Notes under the pieces: model-generated
Database searches by the model: none
What the model was told of the DNA's origin: nothing
Seen by the model: only the letters and a program-made list of their open reading frames with translations
Made by a program: the position numbers and the translations under genes
Assembly (NCBI GenBank): GCA_016584305.1
Contig: JACEEZ010000170.1
Coordinates: 385,001 to 449,000, forward strand
Direction: 5' to 3'
Length of the DNA stretch: 64,000 bases
DNA from: Chionoecetes opilio
Lineage: Eukaryota; Arthropoda; Malacostraca; Decapoda; Majidae
Shown here: piece after piece, positions 32,607 to 43,814 of the stretch
How positions within the stretch are numbered: position 1 is the first letter of the stretch
Layout of the letters: every line of letters starts with the position of its first letter

Positions 32607-32822
32607 GCGCACCAATGAACACTCAATCTATCAATCATTGGGGGCTTTCGCCGGTGGGCGCGTCGGCTCGCCCACCCTACGACGCCACTCCCGGAGGTCA
32701 CCACGCGTGGGTCCCAATGCAGGCTTCCTTCCCATACCAAGCAACTCTCGGCAGGAAACATAAGTTATGGAGGTATTTGGGTCGCGGCCGAGTCAGGTCA
32801 CACCAGGTGTCGGCTTGACCTT

Positions 32823-35422
32823 TAGGGGTAATTAGCCAGGTGCGCGGCCCCAACCTGGGGCCACCACACTCTACTCTCCGTTCCCGGGGCGAGCAGCACA
32901 CGCTTGGCCACTATCACCGCCGCTGGAGCGTCCCCGGGGAGAAACGGCACCTCCGCTCCCCGTATCCTTAGCGCCCCTCTCCCCAGGTCGACACACGCCC
33001 TAGTCAGCGATAAGTAATCCAGGCCCAGGAGGCAAGAGTCCTCCATATCGGCAACATAGACAGGCAACACTTCCTCACTACCTCCCACGCCGACTCGCGC
33101 CTCCACGGGGCCTCAAGTGGCGTGCAATGCCCGGTGACCCCACAGAATCGCCGGGGTGCCTCAGGCAGATCTTTGATTAATATCACGTCCGGGTGCGCGA
33201 TCATCCTTTCTGCGCCGGTGTCCACGGTCAATCTACACGGCTTCTCATCTACGGTCCCCTCCACCTGGACCGTAGTGGCCACTGTACAGTGGCGCGTTAC
33301 ACTGCTCGGGGCCCTCTGTACGCCGGCTGGTTCTCTGCCCCCCCGTCCAGCCATACGTCGTTTCCGGCACGCGTCTCGGCCCGCACCACTTCCTTGGGCG
33401 GGGACACACGACGGAAGAATGGCCGTACTGGCCACAACTCCGGCAGCAAGGATGGAAGGCATTGACGACTGGCCGCTCAGGGGAACGCGTCCGGTGCCGC
33501 GTCGGGCACATGGCCCGCTGGTGGCCTGGCTGGCCACACCCCCAACACGAGCCTCTAAACCCTGTGGGGCTCGTCCTTCCTCTCATCTTCTAGCATTCTC
33601 TTCATCTGGACCCGTCGGGCTCTGGTCGCCAAGGCGGGGATCGACCGGCGCCCGTTCCTGAAATTCACCTTTTCACTGACTCACTCTGCTCTTCACTCCC
33701 TTAATGCTACCACCTTCAAAGACAATGTCCAACTCCTGTCTTCCACCCACCATCATCTCCTGACATTGTATCGCCTAAGCTCAGATGTTTTCCTTCATTG
33801 GGTGCCAAGCCATGTCGGTGTATCTGGTAACGAACGAGCAGACGAGGCAGCACGCAGAGCCAGCACAGCGCCGGAAGTTACCTTTCCCCTCCTCCCCAGT
33901 TACGCCCAGATAAAGTCTTCTGTCAACCGAGCTGCTCTTCAGGCCTCCCAACTTCTTCTCAACGATGCTATGGAGCATGGCTCTCGTTCTGCCACATGGT
34001 ACATCACAGCCACCAGACAAACGCATCACCTCCACCTTTCCCGGTTCACTCCACCTGTAGTACGACAACTGGTCCGACTAAGGCTCGGCTTCCATTGCTC
34101 CACCCAAATACTTGGTGACGACCCTGCCCCCTGTCCTCACTGTTTCGCAGAGCCACAAAATCCCCTTGAGCACTACCTGCTCCACTGCCCAGCATCCCAC
34201 TCAATTCGCCATCTGATCCCTGCCTCCCCAGAGCCGGAATATGTACGGGCTGCACGTGTCGTTGCCTCCTCACCTTTACCTACGCTCGCTGCCCTTGTTT
34301 CCTCCTACCCTCCCCCCCGTTAACATTATTTATAAATACTGAACACTCTGACGGGCTTTATATTTAGCCCGTGCTTCTCTCTTCAGAGAAAGCAATAGGA
34401 AAAAAAAAAAGAAAAAAAAAAAAGAAGGCGTGACCCTCCCCACGCGCCGCCGTCAACTGAGGTGCGTAGGAACGATTCTAACTATCGCTCTTGTTAACGC
34501 CTCCTGTACATCCCCGGTATATGCTTGTTTGACTTACAGCTGGAGGTCCCTGTCTTGGAGCGCGTCCACGAAATGTTCGCGAGCCAGCACGTTCAGTATC
34601 TCTTCTGGGGCGGTAGGGTAGGCGCGGCGAACCAGTGTTTCCACCTCCTGAGCCAGCTGGGGAAGTGGCTCACCCCAACCACAAACCCGCACCTTCAGGT
34701 TAGCGCGAAACACCTCCGCCTGCTGGTGGTGTCCAAATCTCCTTCTCAGCGCCTCCACCACACTTGAGTATGAAGTGCGTTGTAGGGGAGTCAGGTGAGC
34801 TAGCACTTCTAGTGCCGCGCCTCTGAGACTGGCCACCAACTGTATAGCTCGCTCTGTTCCTCCCCAATCTTGAGCGTCGGCCAAGAGTTCAAACTGGGCC
34901 AGGTAGGCTTCCCAGGCCACTTTGCCATCAAACTCCGACGGCTTCCTCCTCCCAGGGGGGCCACATATCATCGACGTGTGGCGAGGGGGCGATGAATGTG
35001 GCGTCAGCGATGGGTCGAGGGAGTACGGGGCGCTGGTCGCGGCCAGCGGCACATCCACTTCACCTCCCCGCCGCTCACCACCAAGGCCGCGGTGTGTGGG
35101 TGTAAGCTGCGTCGCGCGCTGCCTCTGAACCATGTCTCTGAGATCAGATGTGTGTTCCGGCAGCTCCTCCGTTGGGGCCGGTGTAACAAACTGTCGTCCT
35201 TCCAGGGCAGCTGACAGTACACTAGCCTGGTGTACCACCGGCAGGCGCAGGGCAGCCAACTCCCTGCTCAGTGCCTTACCCATGGCATTACACACTTCCT
35301 GTGTGTAGTGCCTTGCCTCCTCCCTAGCCTCTATTAACTCGCGTCCCATCTCACGTTTCCACTCTAATGTCCTCGTTGTTCTTTTTCAATTCGCTGATGA
35401 GTTCCGTTTTCAACTCAGCCAT
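32823..35422 (-). pseudogene. gypsy gag-protease gene, interrupted
   Basis: Starts MAELKTELISELKKNNEDI at 35422. A frame change near 35370 leads into the long frame from 35349 with the capsid part (RKPSEFDGKVAWEAYLAQF, LRRRFGHHQQAEVFRANLKV), as in Ty3/gypsy Gag. The LINE interrupts it at 34427-33668. Further down come two CCHC knuckles, CWGCGQPGHQRAMC and CRSCGQYGHSSVVC, and a protease active site LTVDTGAERMIA in an overlapping frame. The last part reads LGLDYLSL. At least two frame changes separate these parts. The encoded proteins would have assembled particles and cleaved Gag in the parent element. Confidence 0.75.
33668..34426 (+). mobile_element. 5'-truncated LINE fragment inserted in gypsy gag
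   Basis: The frame 33766-34323 reads HWVPSHVGVSGNERADEAAR (C-terminal RNase H motif), then CPHCFAEPQNPLEHYLLHCP (terminal Cys/His motif) and stops at 34321-34323. An A-rich tail follows (34399-34426). It is a different family from the 19.4-kb LINE, although the domain order is the same. Confidence 0.8.
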
Positions 35423-35605
35423 TAATTAACATAGCAACTGTGTACGAACTGCCCCTTTCCCGCCCATCGCCGTGAGCGGTTGGCGCCAAATCTCCCGCCA
35501 CAACTAACACCGCTCCTTCCTCGGTCGCCATTTTGCACGCTTACTCCACCGACCGCCTGGCCCATATACAACCAAAATTTAATCGCAAGGTTATAATCCA
35601 CACTT

Positions 35606-35617
35606 CCTAGACACCAA
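35606..35617 (-). promoter_or_regulatory. putative tRNA primer-binding site of the gypsy element
   Basis: Minus strand TTGGTGTCTAGG directly after the LTR end CCGTTACA. It begins TGG after one base, as expected for a sequence complementary to a tRNA 3' CCA end. The same junction recurs at 56708-56725. I could not name the tRNA. Confidence 0.5.
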
Positions 35618-36088
35618 TGTAACGGAAATGGCTTGCATCCCACTTCTGTAAGCACCAAGGTTACGCAAATGAGTTTGGCTGTTCCCCTTTTCTATCCAGC
35701 CATGTTACACAATTGCCTTATGTTACACCCGGGGTGGGGGGTTTTCTGTACCTCCCCTTTCTCACTTACTCAGGCAGACTTTACTTCAGGTAACACTTTT
35801 CCTTTGGGCATGGGCTCGGATATGATACCAGTGTGGTGAGTGCACAGGAACGATTAACTTGGGGGCAGGAGAGGAAAAAAGAAACACCACAATCTCCTTT
35901 GGGGCATTTACTGAATTCAGATTACGCACAACACAGGCTGGGAGTTAGAATCGGGCACTTAATCCTTCACAGTTCCTTTGGGAGATGGACGTGAGTGGCT
36001 AGGGAGGAGGGGGTCGATCAATCTGTGCACAGGTCTTGTCTCAGGCTGTCTCCAAACCAGACTCCGGAGGCAAGCGTCCCTCAAGACA
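35618..36088 (-). repeat. LTR, 471 bp
   Basis: On the minus strand it begins TGTCTTGAGG and ends CCGTTACA (TG...CA). It is flanked by CACCAA on one side and TTGGTG on the other, so a primer-site-like sequence faces outward at both ends; the gag gene settles the orientation as minus. Confidence 0.6.
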
Positions 36089-36405
36089 TTGGTGCCGAAA
36101 CCCGGCCCCAATTCTTGGCGTCACAACTCCTCAACCAATCACAAGCCCTGCACGTCCACCCAAAGTAGCATCATTGTGTACACACACCCCAAGTGACCGT
36201 TACTCAAACACACAAACACACGCACACACAGTTCACTCAGACATACACTTGCAACTGCCATCACACATCCACCACCACCCTTGCACCCATTCCACCTCCA
36301 GGTGGATCCACATAACCACCACATTGAGTCCACATAACCTCCACGCTGAATCCACTTACCCTCCACTCTAAGTCCACATAACCTCCACGCTAAATCCACA
36401 TGCAT

Positions 36406-36410
<5 letters not shown>
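36089..36410. other. unassigned; imperfect CCACATAACCTCCACGCT repeats
   Basis: Begins TTGGTGCCGAAACCCGG, which itself resembles a retroelement primer-binding site on the plus strand. From 36240 to 36400 imperfect repeats of TCCACATAACC occur. No gene. Confidence 0.4.

Positions 36411-36488
<78 letters not shown>
36411..36488. repeat. (TA)n microsatellite
   Basis: Pure TA run. Confidence 0.97.
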
Positions 36489-36491
<3 letters not shown>

Positions 36492-36599
36492 TATTTCTGT
36501 ATATTTTGGTTTACTTCAGTATGTTTATGAGAAAAGATGTGGTTGAATATGAGTTGAAGATGACAATTCGTCATTGTGTGGTTGTTTTGTTTACAATTA

Positions 36600-36690
36600 T
36601 CAGCTATGAGCGCCGAGCGGGCGAGCCTCGACCAGAAGCTGGCAGCTGTCAGCCGTTCTGGCGAGGCACGCAAGCGAGAGAGAAGCTGGA
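36600..36690 (+). other. possible small exon next to a MITE
   Basis: TTATCAG acceptor-like sequence is followed by ATGAGCGCCGAGCG and an open frame MSAERASLDQKLAAVSRSG ending at GACAG|GTATTA, where the GT belongs to the MITE end. The peptide is unidentified. It could be chance. Confidence 0.2.
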
Positions 36691-37434
36691 CAGGTATTAC
36701 CAAAACGTATATCATAGTTATGGCAGAGAAGTATCATAGCTCCTGAATATCATAAATCAATGACATACGCCATATATCATATGTTTAGAATATAGCGAAA
36801 CCATCTATCATAGTTGCCTGCTAAATATAGCGTCATTGTTTCTTTAAAATGGTTATATGTATAATCAGTAAATTCATCCTTTGACCACGTTTTATGGATT
36901 TATACTTCTTCCCCTATGTTTATAACATGTTTAGGGCAGTGTCACAGAAAGTAATGTAGTAATTCATTCCCGAAAATAAGGCATATAGATTAAGGCATAA
37001 TTATAAGGCATAATTCAGCAGTATCTGTGTAAACACGGACAGAGTTGCCAGATGGCGATGTTTTCGATCTAAAAGCTGTCTGTACAAAGTTGGTGAGGAA
37101 CAATGTGCCCTCGCACGGTCTACTCGGTATTTCCTAAACAGCTGTGCATCTCTCTCAGCTCACTCAACATGTCCCTATTTGGGCGAATATTCCTTCACTA
37201 AGGCTGTTATTGTGTATCGGCCCTGTTGACATGATTGTGTGACCGTATATCATAGCCTCGGGACCGTATATCATAGTCGCGCTAGAACACGATGAACCCA
37301 CTCTTAGCCTCCCGCGCGGTTTTGTGATACTCACCCCCCAATTTATGATATTCGCCAGCCAGTTGTGACTAAAATGGGCCATTTTGTCCAGCTATGATAT
37401 ACGTTCTTAACTATGATCGCTTTGGTAATACCGG
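36691..37434. mobile_element. 744-bp non-autonomous element, copy A
   Basis: Ends CAGGTATTACCAAAACG and, inverted, CCGGTATTACCAAAGCG. It is a direct repeat of 40648-41361 along its full length. It contains several TATCATAG motifs. No convincing target duplication and no coding capacity. Confidence 0.8.
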
Positions 37435-39006
37435 TCCAGGCTTCTGGCGGCTTCCTCACCAAAATTCGCCTGAAGGTGATCTCCAATGGAAGCGGGCGAT
37501 CCAGCGGGAAATTTTTAAGTAAACTCATGGACAACTCAAGTTCAGGTTCACGATCGCGAGTACAAGTCAATAAAGCCGTGTTTTTGTCGTCCAAGCACCG
37601 TCTTGGATTACGAATCCCAATCCAAGATTTCCTGTTTTTGAGCGCGGTCTTGGTACAAAGACGGGATTAGAGAACAAGCATTAGAAAACGGGAGTTTTGG
37701 CGCCGCGTGGCTATTTTGTGATGCCGTACAGATGCGGGGAAAACCATGCCCATCATCATGACCATCAGGATTACCAATCCAAGCGTTTCGAAGACACCTC
37801 TGAGGCTGTCTTGGAGGAAATGATCCCGTGGAAACAACAGAAAAGAAAGGATATTGAAGCAGAATCTGTCGAATTGCTGAGGTTAAGAAAGGCTCACTTG
37901 ACATGAAAAACAACATAATGTGACAAAGTAGTAATGACAAATGGTTGTAGAAGAAGTAACGGCATATAACAGATAGATAAAGAGATATGGTGTTATGACT
38001 GATGAGAAGCCGCTGTCTGTTATGTGTATTGCTACACTTTTCCAATATTCGGGGAAAAATAAGGTTATTATGGACGAGAACTGCGCGGTCGCTACCGCCG
38101 TTACCACTTACGTTTTCTATATTATTTTTTGCTCAGTATATTGTATATTATTAATCCACTTCCGCGTAACCTTCAAAACTTGTATACATATTGTAGAAAT
38201 AATAAAGTTGGTTAATACGCATACAGACACACACTCCCCTTTCACAGGCCCCCCAACTCTTTAGGAGGTTAGGTTCATAATCTCGCCGGGGGGGTCGAGG
38301 GGGGCTGGAAACCCCCCCCCCCCCCCCCGTTATGCGGTTAGGTTAGGTTCGGTTCGGGTAATAATCCTCCCAGCAGGCAGCAGGGCAAGGCAAGCGGACC
38401 ACTCTGCAACTGGCGAGTAGGCTGGCGAATGCGGGGAGGGGCGGGGCGCACTTGTTTTCGTACAATTCTGTCACTTCTCTGGTTTCTGAGACACCGACTT
38501 TTATTTCCTGGCAAAGTTTAAGTGCTTTTTTTGATGGACGTACATTGTTATCAATGGAAACGGTAAGCTTAGGATTTGGTGATGAAAAAAAAAATAATGT
38601 ATTGGGTTTCAGGGAAATAAAAATACATCCATCTGAAGAAAAAAAAAAAAATTTAGGCAAGGAAAAACTAGCCAGTGTCTCAGAAAATGACCGCGCAGTC
38701 CTCGTCCATTTTTACCATGAAAAATAAATATAGAGTTTATTGAAGCATTTGCCCATAATCACTTAAAATATTTTGAGCTTTACATTCTTATTCAATATTC
38801 ATGATCAAATATGTTGCAGTCTACTATATAGTATTTGCATCGCATATTATTAGTTTTTGAAAAACCTTACTCGCTGGTTAGTAGGAATTAGGTCAAATAA
38901 ATTGGTTAGTTAACGTTGTTAGGAGTCCAGGTTAGGTTTAATTTCCTTTGGGTTATTAGTTTTATAATGATAGTGCTTTATGGATTCATACACGTTATCT
39001 TTAATA
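37435..39006. other. unassigned; small unidentified ORFs, C-run
   Basis: A plus frame at 37697-37906 ends with DYQSKRFEDTSEAVLEEM and LRLRKAHLT; it is charged and protein-like but I do not recognise it. A minus frame near 38600-38400 includes KKALKLCQEIKVGVSETR, also unrecognised. A C-run lies at about 38311-38328. GGTTAGGTT motifs flank it. Otherwise AT-rich. Confidence 0.25.
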
Positions 39007-39014
39007 CTCTCAGA

Positions 39015-39882
39015 GAATGGCGGCTCGTGATAAAATAAAATGGGGGGACTGCAAGCTTTACACAACTGTAGGATACACAAATTTTACCTATCTCAGGTAT
39101 GATTTGTAGTTGATGTTCACGGATTTCAGGGCATGGTAGTAGTGGTGGTGGTAGAAGGGATGGTGGGGGTGGTAGTGCTGCTAGTAGAGGGGATGGCTGA
39201 GGTGGTGATGGTAGAATTACAGTATTACTACTTGAAAATAAAGTCGGTACCGCTTGATTTCAGTCTTTTCATTTAATTTCAGCTTGGATAAGTTGAAGTT
39301 TTGCAAATATTTCACTGGATTTTCCATCGTCATAGGGTAATTAAAGAAAGCACAATTTAACCACACCGTCTTTTTTTCTTCTTTTTTTCTTCAACAATAA
39401 GGGGGATGCGCGAACGTAATCCCCCGCTAACAAAAATTTTGCACTCGAGTTAACCACATTTGGGTTAATCGCAAGGGTCAGCACCGCTGGAGTGCAATGG
39501 TGGGCCTCTCCCTGAGAAAACCGCCTTCAGGATCGCGGTATCTCCTGTTTCAGGTAAGTATTACACACCGTCTACACGAACTGTAAACGAGAGGGACGAG
39601 ACTAAAAAGCTGCCTCGGCTGCAGCTCTTTGTGTTCACAAGTGGCGCGGCGGCAGCGCAGACATGAATCGTACAGCAAATATGAAAGTAACTTACATTTT
39701 GGTCTGGTTTTAATGAAAATTCACTTAGTAACGTATTGAAAATAACATATAATGACTTTTTTTTTATGATATATTTGTTAGTAGTGTATCAATTCTGATG
39801 TGTCTCTAAAGACATCATACACCTGGTAGTGAGTGTCTGGGGGTGCTGCAGCTCTGCAGCCCTATGCCACGAGCCGCCACTG
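39015..39882. mobile_element. 868-bp hAT-type element with perfect 8-bp duplication
   Basis: Left end GAATGGCGGCTCGTG and inverted right end CAGTGGCGGCTCGTG. CTCTCAGA flanks both sides (39007-39014 and 39883-39890). It contains GGTGGTGGTAG repeats and a CTTTTTTTCTTC tract. No transposase frame seen. Confidence 0.8.
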
Positions 39883-40048
39883 CTCTCAGACTTATCTTTT
39901 TTAATGAAATATGCTAATATATCTTTACATCGTGTTTCTTGCAAGTGGCTCCTACTCAGCATATACCCCAAAAAATATTACCTTATTCCCCGTTATCCAA
40001 ATTTTTTTGCTAAATTTCCAGTTTGACACCGAATTCACTTTGGTGAAC

Positions 40049-40357
40049 GAAACAATTTTGTTCTTATGAGTTTTGATGTGTTTTGAATCAATCTGCTAAC
40101 CGTTTCTGTCGCAAATCACTTTTATTAAAGTGATTTGCGACAAAAAATGATTGAAAAACAAAGTTCAACATAACAGAACTTATACCTATCCTAACATTTA
40201 CCTAACATAACCTAACCTTTACCTAGCATAACCTAACCTTTACCTAACATAAGCTATACTTAACCTAACCTAAACTTTAACCCCCCCCCCAAAAAAAAGT
40301 GATTGCCACAGAAACGGTTAGTAATTCAAAACACATCAAAACTTACCAGAAAAAAAT
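40049..40357. mobile_element. short TIR element, copy 1 of a two-copy family
   Basis: GAGTTTTGATGTGTTTTGAAT, CTGCTAACCGTTTCTGTCGC and their complements bracket a core of CCTAAC-rich sequence. Its partner lies at 43591-43814. Confidence 0.7.
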
Positions 40358-40647
40358 AGTCACAGTTAGTACAACGTGAATAATAGAGAAAGGTGCATGC
40401 CTACAGTCGCACACACACCATATCAGGCAGGGCAGTAAGAATAATGACACTCATGGTCACCATATATATCAAGAGAGGTGAATTTGTGACATTAAAATAA
40501 CTCAGACGTTTTCGGCTACTTTTTCGGAGATGCGCAGGATGTTGCTTAGCATATATACTATATATGAGGAGACTGGACAGGATGTATATTGTAACGCATC
40601 GTCACCACACATGACACATAAGGTAATTATGTAGGTAGGCAACAGGA

Positions 40648-41361
40648 CCGGTATTACCAAAACTTAATCATAGCTATGACAGAAATGTATCATTACTCTT
40701 GAATATCATAATTTTTTATCATACGCCATTTATCATAAGTTTGTAGTCTAGCACAACCATCTATCATAGTCGCCTGCTAAATATAGCGTCATTGTTTCTT
40801 TAAATGGTTATATAATCAGTAAATTCATCTTTTGACCACGTTTTATGGATTGATACTTCTTCCCTTATGTTTAAAACATGTTTAGGGCAGTGACACAGAG
40901 AGTAATGTAGTAATTCATTCCCGAAAATAAGGCATATAGATGTACCGTTGAGCAGTATCTGTGTAAACACGGGACAGAGTTGCCAGATGGCGATGTTTTC
41001 GATCTAAAAGCTGTTTGTACAAAGTTGGTGAGGAACAATATGCCCTCACACGGTCTACTCGGTATTTCCTAATCAGCTGTGCATCACTCAGCTCACCCAA
41101 CACATCCCTATGTGGGCGAATATTCCTTCACTGAGGCAGTTTTTGTGTCTCGGCCCTGTTGACAGCAGGAAAGTTTATCATAGTCGCGGGCCGTTATCAT
41201 AATCGCGCTAGAACTCGATGAATCCACTCTTTTAGCCTCCCGCGCGGTTTGTGATAGTCCCCCACCAATTTATGATATTCGCCAGCCAGTTGTGACTAAA
41301 ATGGGCCATTTTGTCCAGCTATGATATACGTTCTTATCTATGATCGCTTTGGTAATACCGG
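40648..41361. mobile_element. 714-bp non-autonomous element, copy B
   Basis: Starts CCGGTATTACCAAAAC and ends GGTAATACCGG. It is co-linear with copy A; the main differences are a short insertion in A near 36990-37015 and substitutions or small gaps elsewhere. Confidence 0.8.
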
Positions 41362-41762
41362 CTCAGAAACACAGGCCCCATCCTGGCTATAATTTCAGTG
41401 CTTCTGTGAAGTCCTGGGTAAGCATTTTCGAAGGGGCTCTAAACTACATCCTCTTAGCGTCCTAAGAACGACTTAGTTATACCGGACTAAGAAGATTACT
41501 AAGGAAGTATTTTCGAACGCCATCTTAGCCTCGTGTAAGGCCAACCCTTCTTAGTGCCACCACCTCCGCTTCAACCAATCAGCGAGCGCGACACAAGTCT
41601 GTATCTGGTGGGAAATACGTATAAACATCAACACAGACCACAGCTGATGACACAAACACATCGGCGGTGTGTGTGTGGGTGGGTGTGTGAGTGTGTTTTT
41701 GAGAGTAATAGAGTGTTTTTGGGTGGGTTTAAGTATGTTAAGGTATGTGGTAGTGTGTTAGG
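41362..41762. other. unassigned
   Basis: Contains repeated CTTAG motifs and a GTGTGT-rich patch at 41670-41770. No gene. Confidence 0.3.
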
Positions 41763-41770
41763 GCTGTTAA

Positions 41771-41952
41771 CAGTGCTGCCAGATGCAGGGAAATTTCCCT
41801 GTTTAAGGGAAATTCAGGTCACTACAGGGAAACAGGGAAGAAAATTGAAAATATACCAAAATATAGGGAAATTCGAAAGATACGGAGAATATATAAACTT
41901 TTTGTGTATATATCTCTAAATACGAGAGAAGAGGAGAGAGAGAGAGAGTACG

Positions 41953-42014
<62 letters not shown>

Positions 42015-42834
42015 CGCTGAAGTCTCGAAATAGCCGTATCGTTCTCGTCCGGTTTTCGCACAGTGTCGGTACAGTACGTGTTCTGAGGTCCTATCTCAGA
42101 TTCCCGTGAGTTCATTCTCAGTTCCCGGTAAATCTGCCGTACTGATTGACGTTTGGAAGTCTCTGAAGGATTTCTGTTACTGTGTTATTGATGTGACCTG
42201 TAGTCATGTCTACTCCTCCAGCCAGAGGTGCACCTAGGAATATTTTTCGGTGAGGGGGGGCAAAACTATGTATTCGCCACCCAATAGCTACACAGTAAAT
42301 CCGCTAGATTTATCGCTAGTCGTTGGATGGTAAATTTTTCCGCCATCGGCTGATGGCCTTTTCAGGCCTGATTTCATATTTCTGCTGCTGAAACAATAGT
42401 TTTGGTGCTGTTAGATGCTTGTTCAAGACATTTCGTGAAGCATATGCGCGACCAAATCAAGGTATAGGTGTACACGGTCAGGTGACGCGGTCATATCGCT
42501 AGGTAGAACCTGTAATAACTTTTTTTTAACTGACTTAGTGTATTCTGATTTCTTACAAGGAAGGAAATTTCGGAGAGCCCCCTGGTTGCGCCACTGCCTC
42601 CATACAAGCGCAAACGCCAGGCGTACACTCAAAGATACACTGATAAATGAGAAAGTGACCTCAAATTTTTTAATTAGCTGATATGAAGGGGTAAAGGCCC
42701 TCTGTATTTCCATTGCAAATTGTGCAATTCTGACGGAAAAACTGATATAAAGGCGACAGGGAAATACAGGGCTAAACAGGGAAATGTTTGAGGTGAATAT
42801 AGGGAAATTTTGGCAGCTCGATCTGGCAGCACTG
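41771..42834. mobile_element. 1064-bp hAT-type element with CAGTGCTGCCAGAT ends
   Basis: Left CAGTGCTGCCAGAT and right ATCTGGCAGCACTG are perfect inverted copies. Flanks GCTGTTAA (41763-41770) and GGTGTTAA (42835-42842) match at 7 of 8. Subterminal AGGGAAAT motifs repeat at both ends. It contains a (GA)n run (41935-42010) and a nested short element. Confidence 0.8.
42233..42596. mobile_element. nested CAGTGGCGCACC-type MITE
   Basis: Left CAGAGGTGCACCTAGG and inverted right CAGTGGCGCAACCAGG. Flanks CCTCCAGC and CCTCCATA agree at 6 of 8. A related left end occurs at 58290. Confidence 0.55.
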
Positions 42835-42842
42835 GGTGTTAA

Positions 42843-43206
42843 GAGTGTATTTGAGTGTATTTGGGGTATGGTAAAGTGTGGTAGAGTGTGTTTTTCAGTG
42901 TAGCGACCATAGAGCAGCCCACAGGAAAACGGTCAAGAAAACACAACTCTACTAGCAGAGAACTGTTTTTCCTGCCAGCAGCTGGTGGAGGCTGTGAAGC
43001 AGAATAAGAGCACCTTGTTGGTGAAGTTCAGTGACTCAGTGCGGGCGTGCACAGAGAGCTTGATGAAATAAGGAAAAAATTTGCAGACCTAAGGTCGGGC
43101 ACTCGAGGAGTTCATGGGTCCCTCATTTTCCCGCCGTTTGTACCGCGATCTGAGTTGCCAGAGATGTATTTCTGCTGCAGTCACATTGCAGTGTTACCAC
43201 GCCGAG
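42843..43206 (+). other. unassigned; possible exon remnant
   Basis: After a CCAGCAG acceptor-like site, 42982-43070 is open: LVEAVKQNKSTLLVKFSDSV ... SLMK stop. The peptide is not recognised and no donor is needed because the frame stops. Coding status is uncertain. Confidence 0.2.
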
Positions 43207-43285
43207 GGAGTCTTTCTCTCTCCCTCTCTCTCTCCTCCTCTCTCTCTCTCTCTCTCTCTCCTCTCTCTCTCCTCTCTCTCCTCTC

Positions 43286-43321
<36 letters not shown>

Positions 43322-43348
43322 TTTCTCTCTTCTCTCTCTCTCTTCTCT

Positions 43349-43400
<52 letters not shown>

Positions 43401-43424
43401 CTCTCCTCTCCTCTCTCTCTCCTC

Positions 43425-43490
<66 letters not shown>
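43207..43490. repeat. (CT)n microsatellite
   Basis: Long interrupted CT run followed by a T/C-rich stretch to about 43550. Confidence 0.95.
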
Positions 43491-43491
<1 letters not shown>

Positions 43492-43590
43492 CCTTTTTTT
43501 TCTTCTATTATTTCTTCTCCCTCCTCTTCCTTCTCCCTTTTCATCCTCCACACACACATCATAGCCAGCATGTGATATTATCGTGAATAA

Positions 43591-43814
43591 CGAAACTTTT
43601 TTTCTGGTGAGTTTTGATATGTTTAGAATTAATCTGCTAACCGTTTCTGTCGCAAATATTATTTTCTTCTAAATAGTTAGGTTAGGTATAGGTTCGGTTA
43701 GGTTCAATTAGTTTTTTGTCATTTTTGTTCCAAATCACAAAAAAGTTATTTGCGACATAACTGGTTAGGAGATTAACTCAAAACATCAAAACTCACCAGA
43801 AAAAAAAAGTTTCG
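43591..43814. mobile_element. short TIR element, copy 2 of a two-copy family
   Basis: Begins CGAAACTTTTTTTCTGGTGA and ends with its complement; inner ends share CTGCTAACCGTTTCTGTCGC with copy 1. The core has GGTTAGGTTAGG-like sequence. Confidence 0.75.

Larger units (their letters stand above)
32640..36088 (-). mobile_element. Ty3/gypsy-type retroelement, LTR-gag-protease only
   Basis: Minus-strand order: LTR (36088-35618), primer-binding-site-like TTGGTGTCTAGG, 195-bp leader, gag from ATG 35422, two zinc knuckles, aspartic protease, then the gene stops near 32823 and the sequence passes into the repeat shared with 28 kb. No reverse transcriptase or integrase is present, so pol was deleted. 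A LINE fragment sits inside gag (33668-34426). Confidence 0.75.

Noticed and set aside
32071..32818. 230-codon repeat protein over the minisatellite
   Set aside because: All three forward frames are open because of the 25-bp unit; no start, splice or codon-bias evidence.
36691..41361. LTR retrotransposon bounded by the two 0.7-kb direct repeats
   Set aside because: Each repeat has its own 14-bp inverted ends and the interior lacks gag, pol, primer site and polypurine tract.
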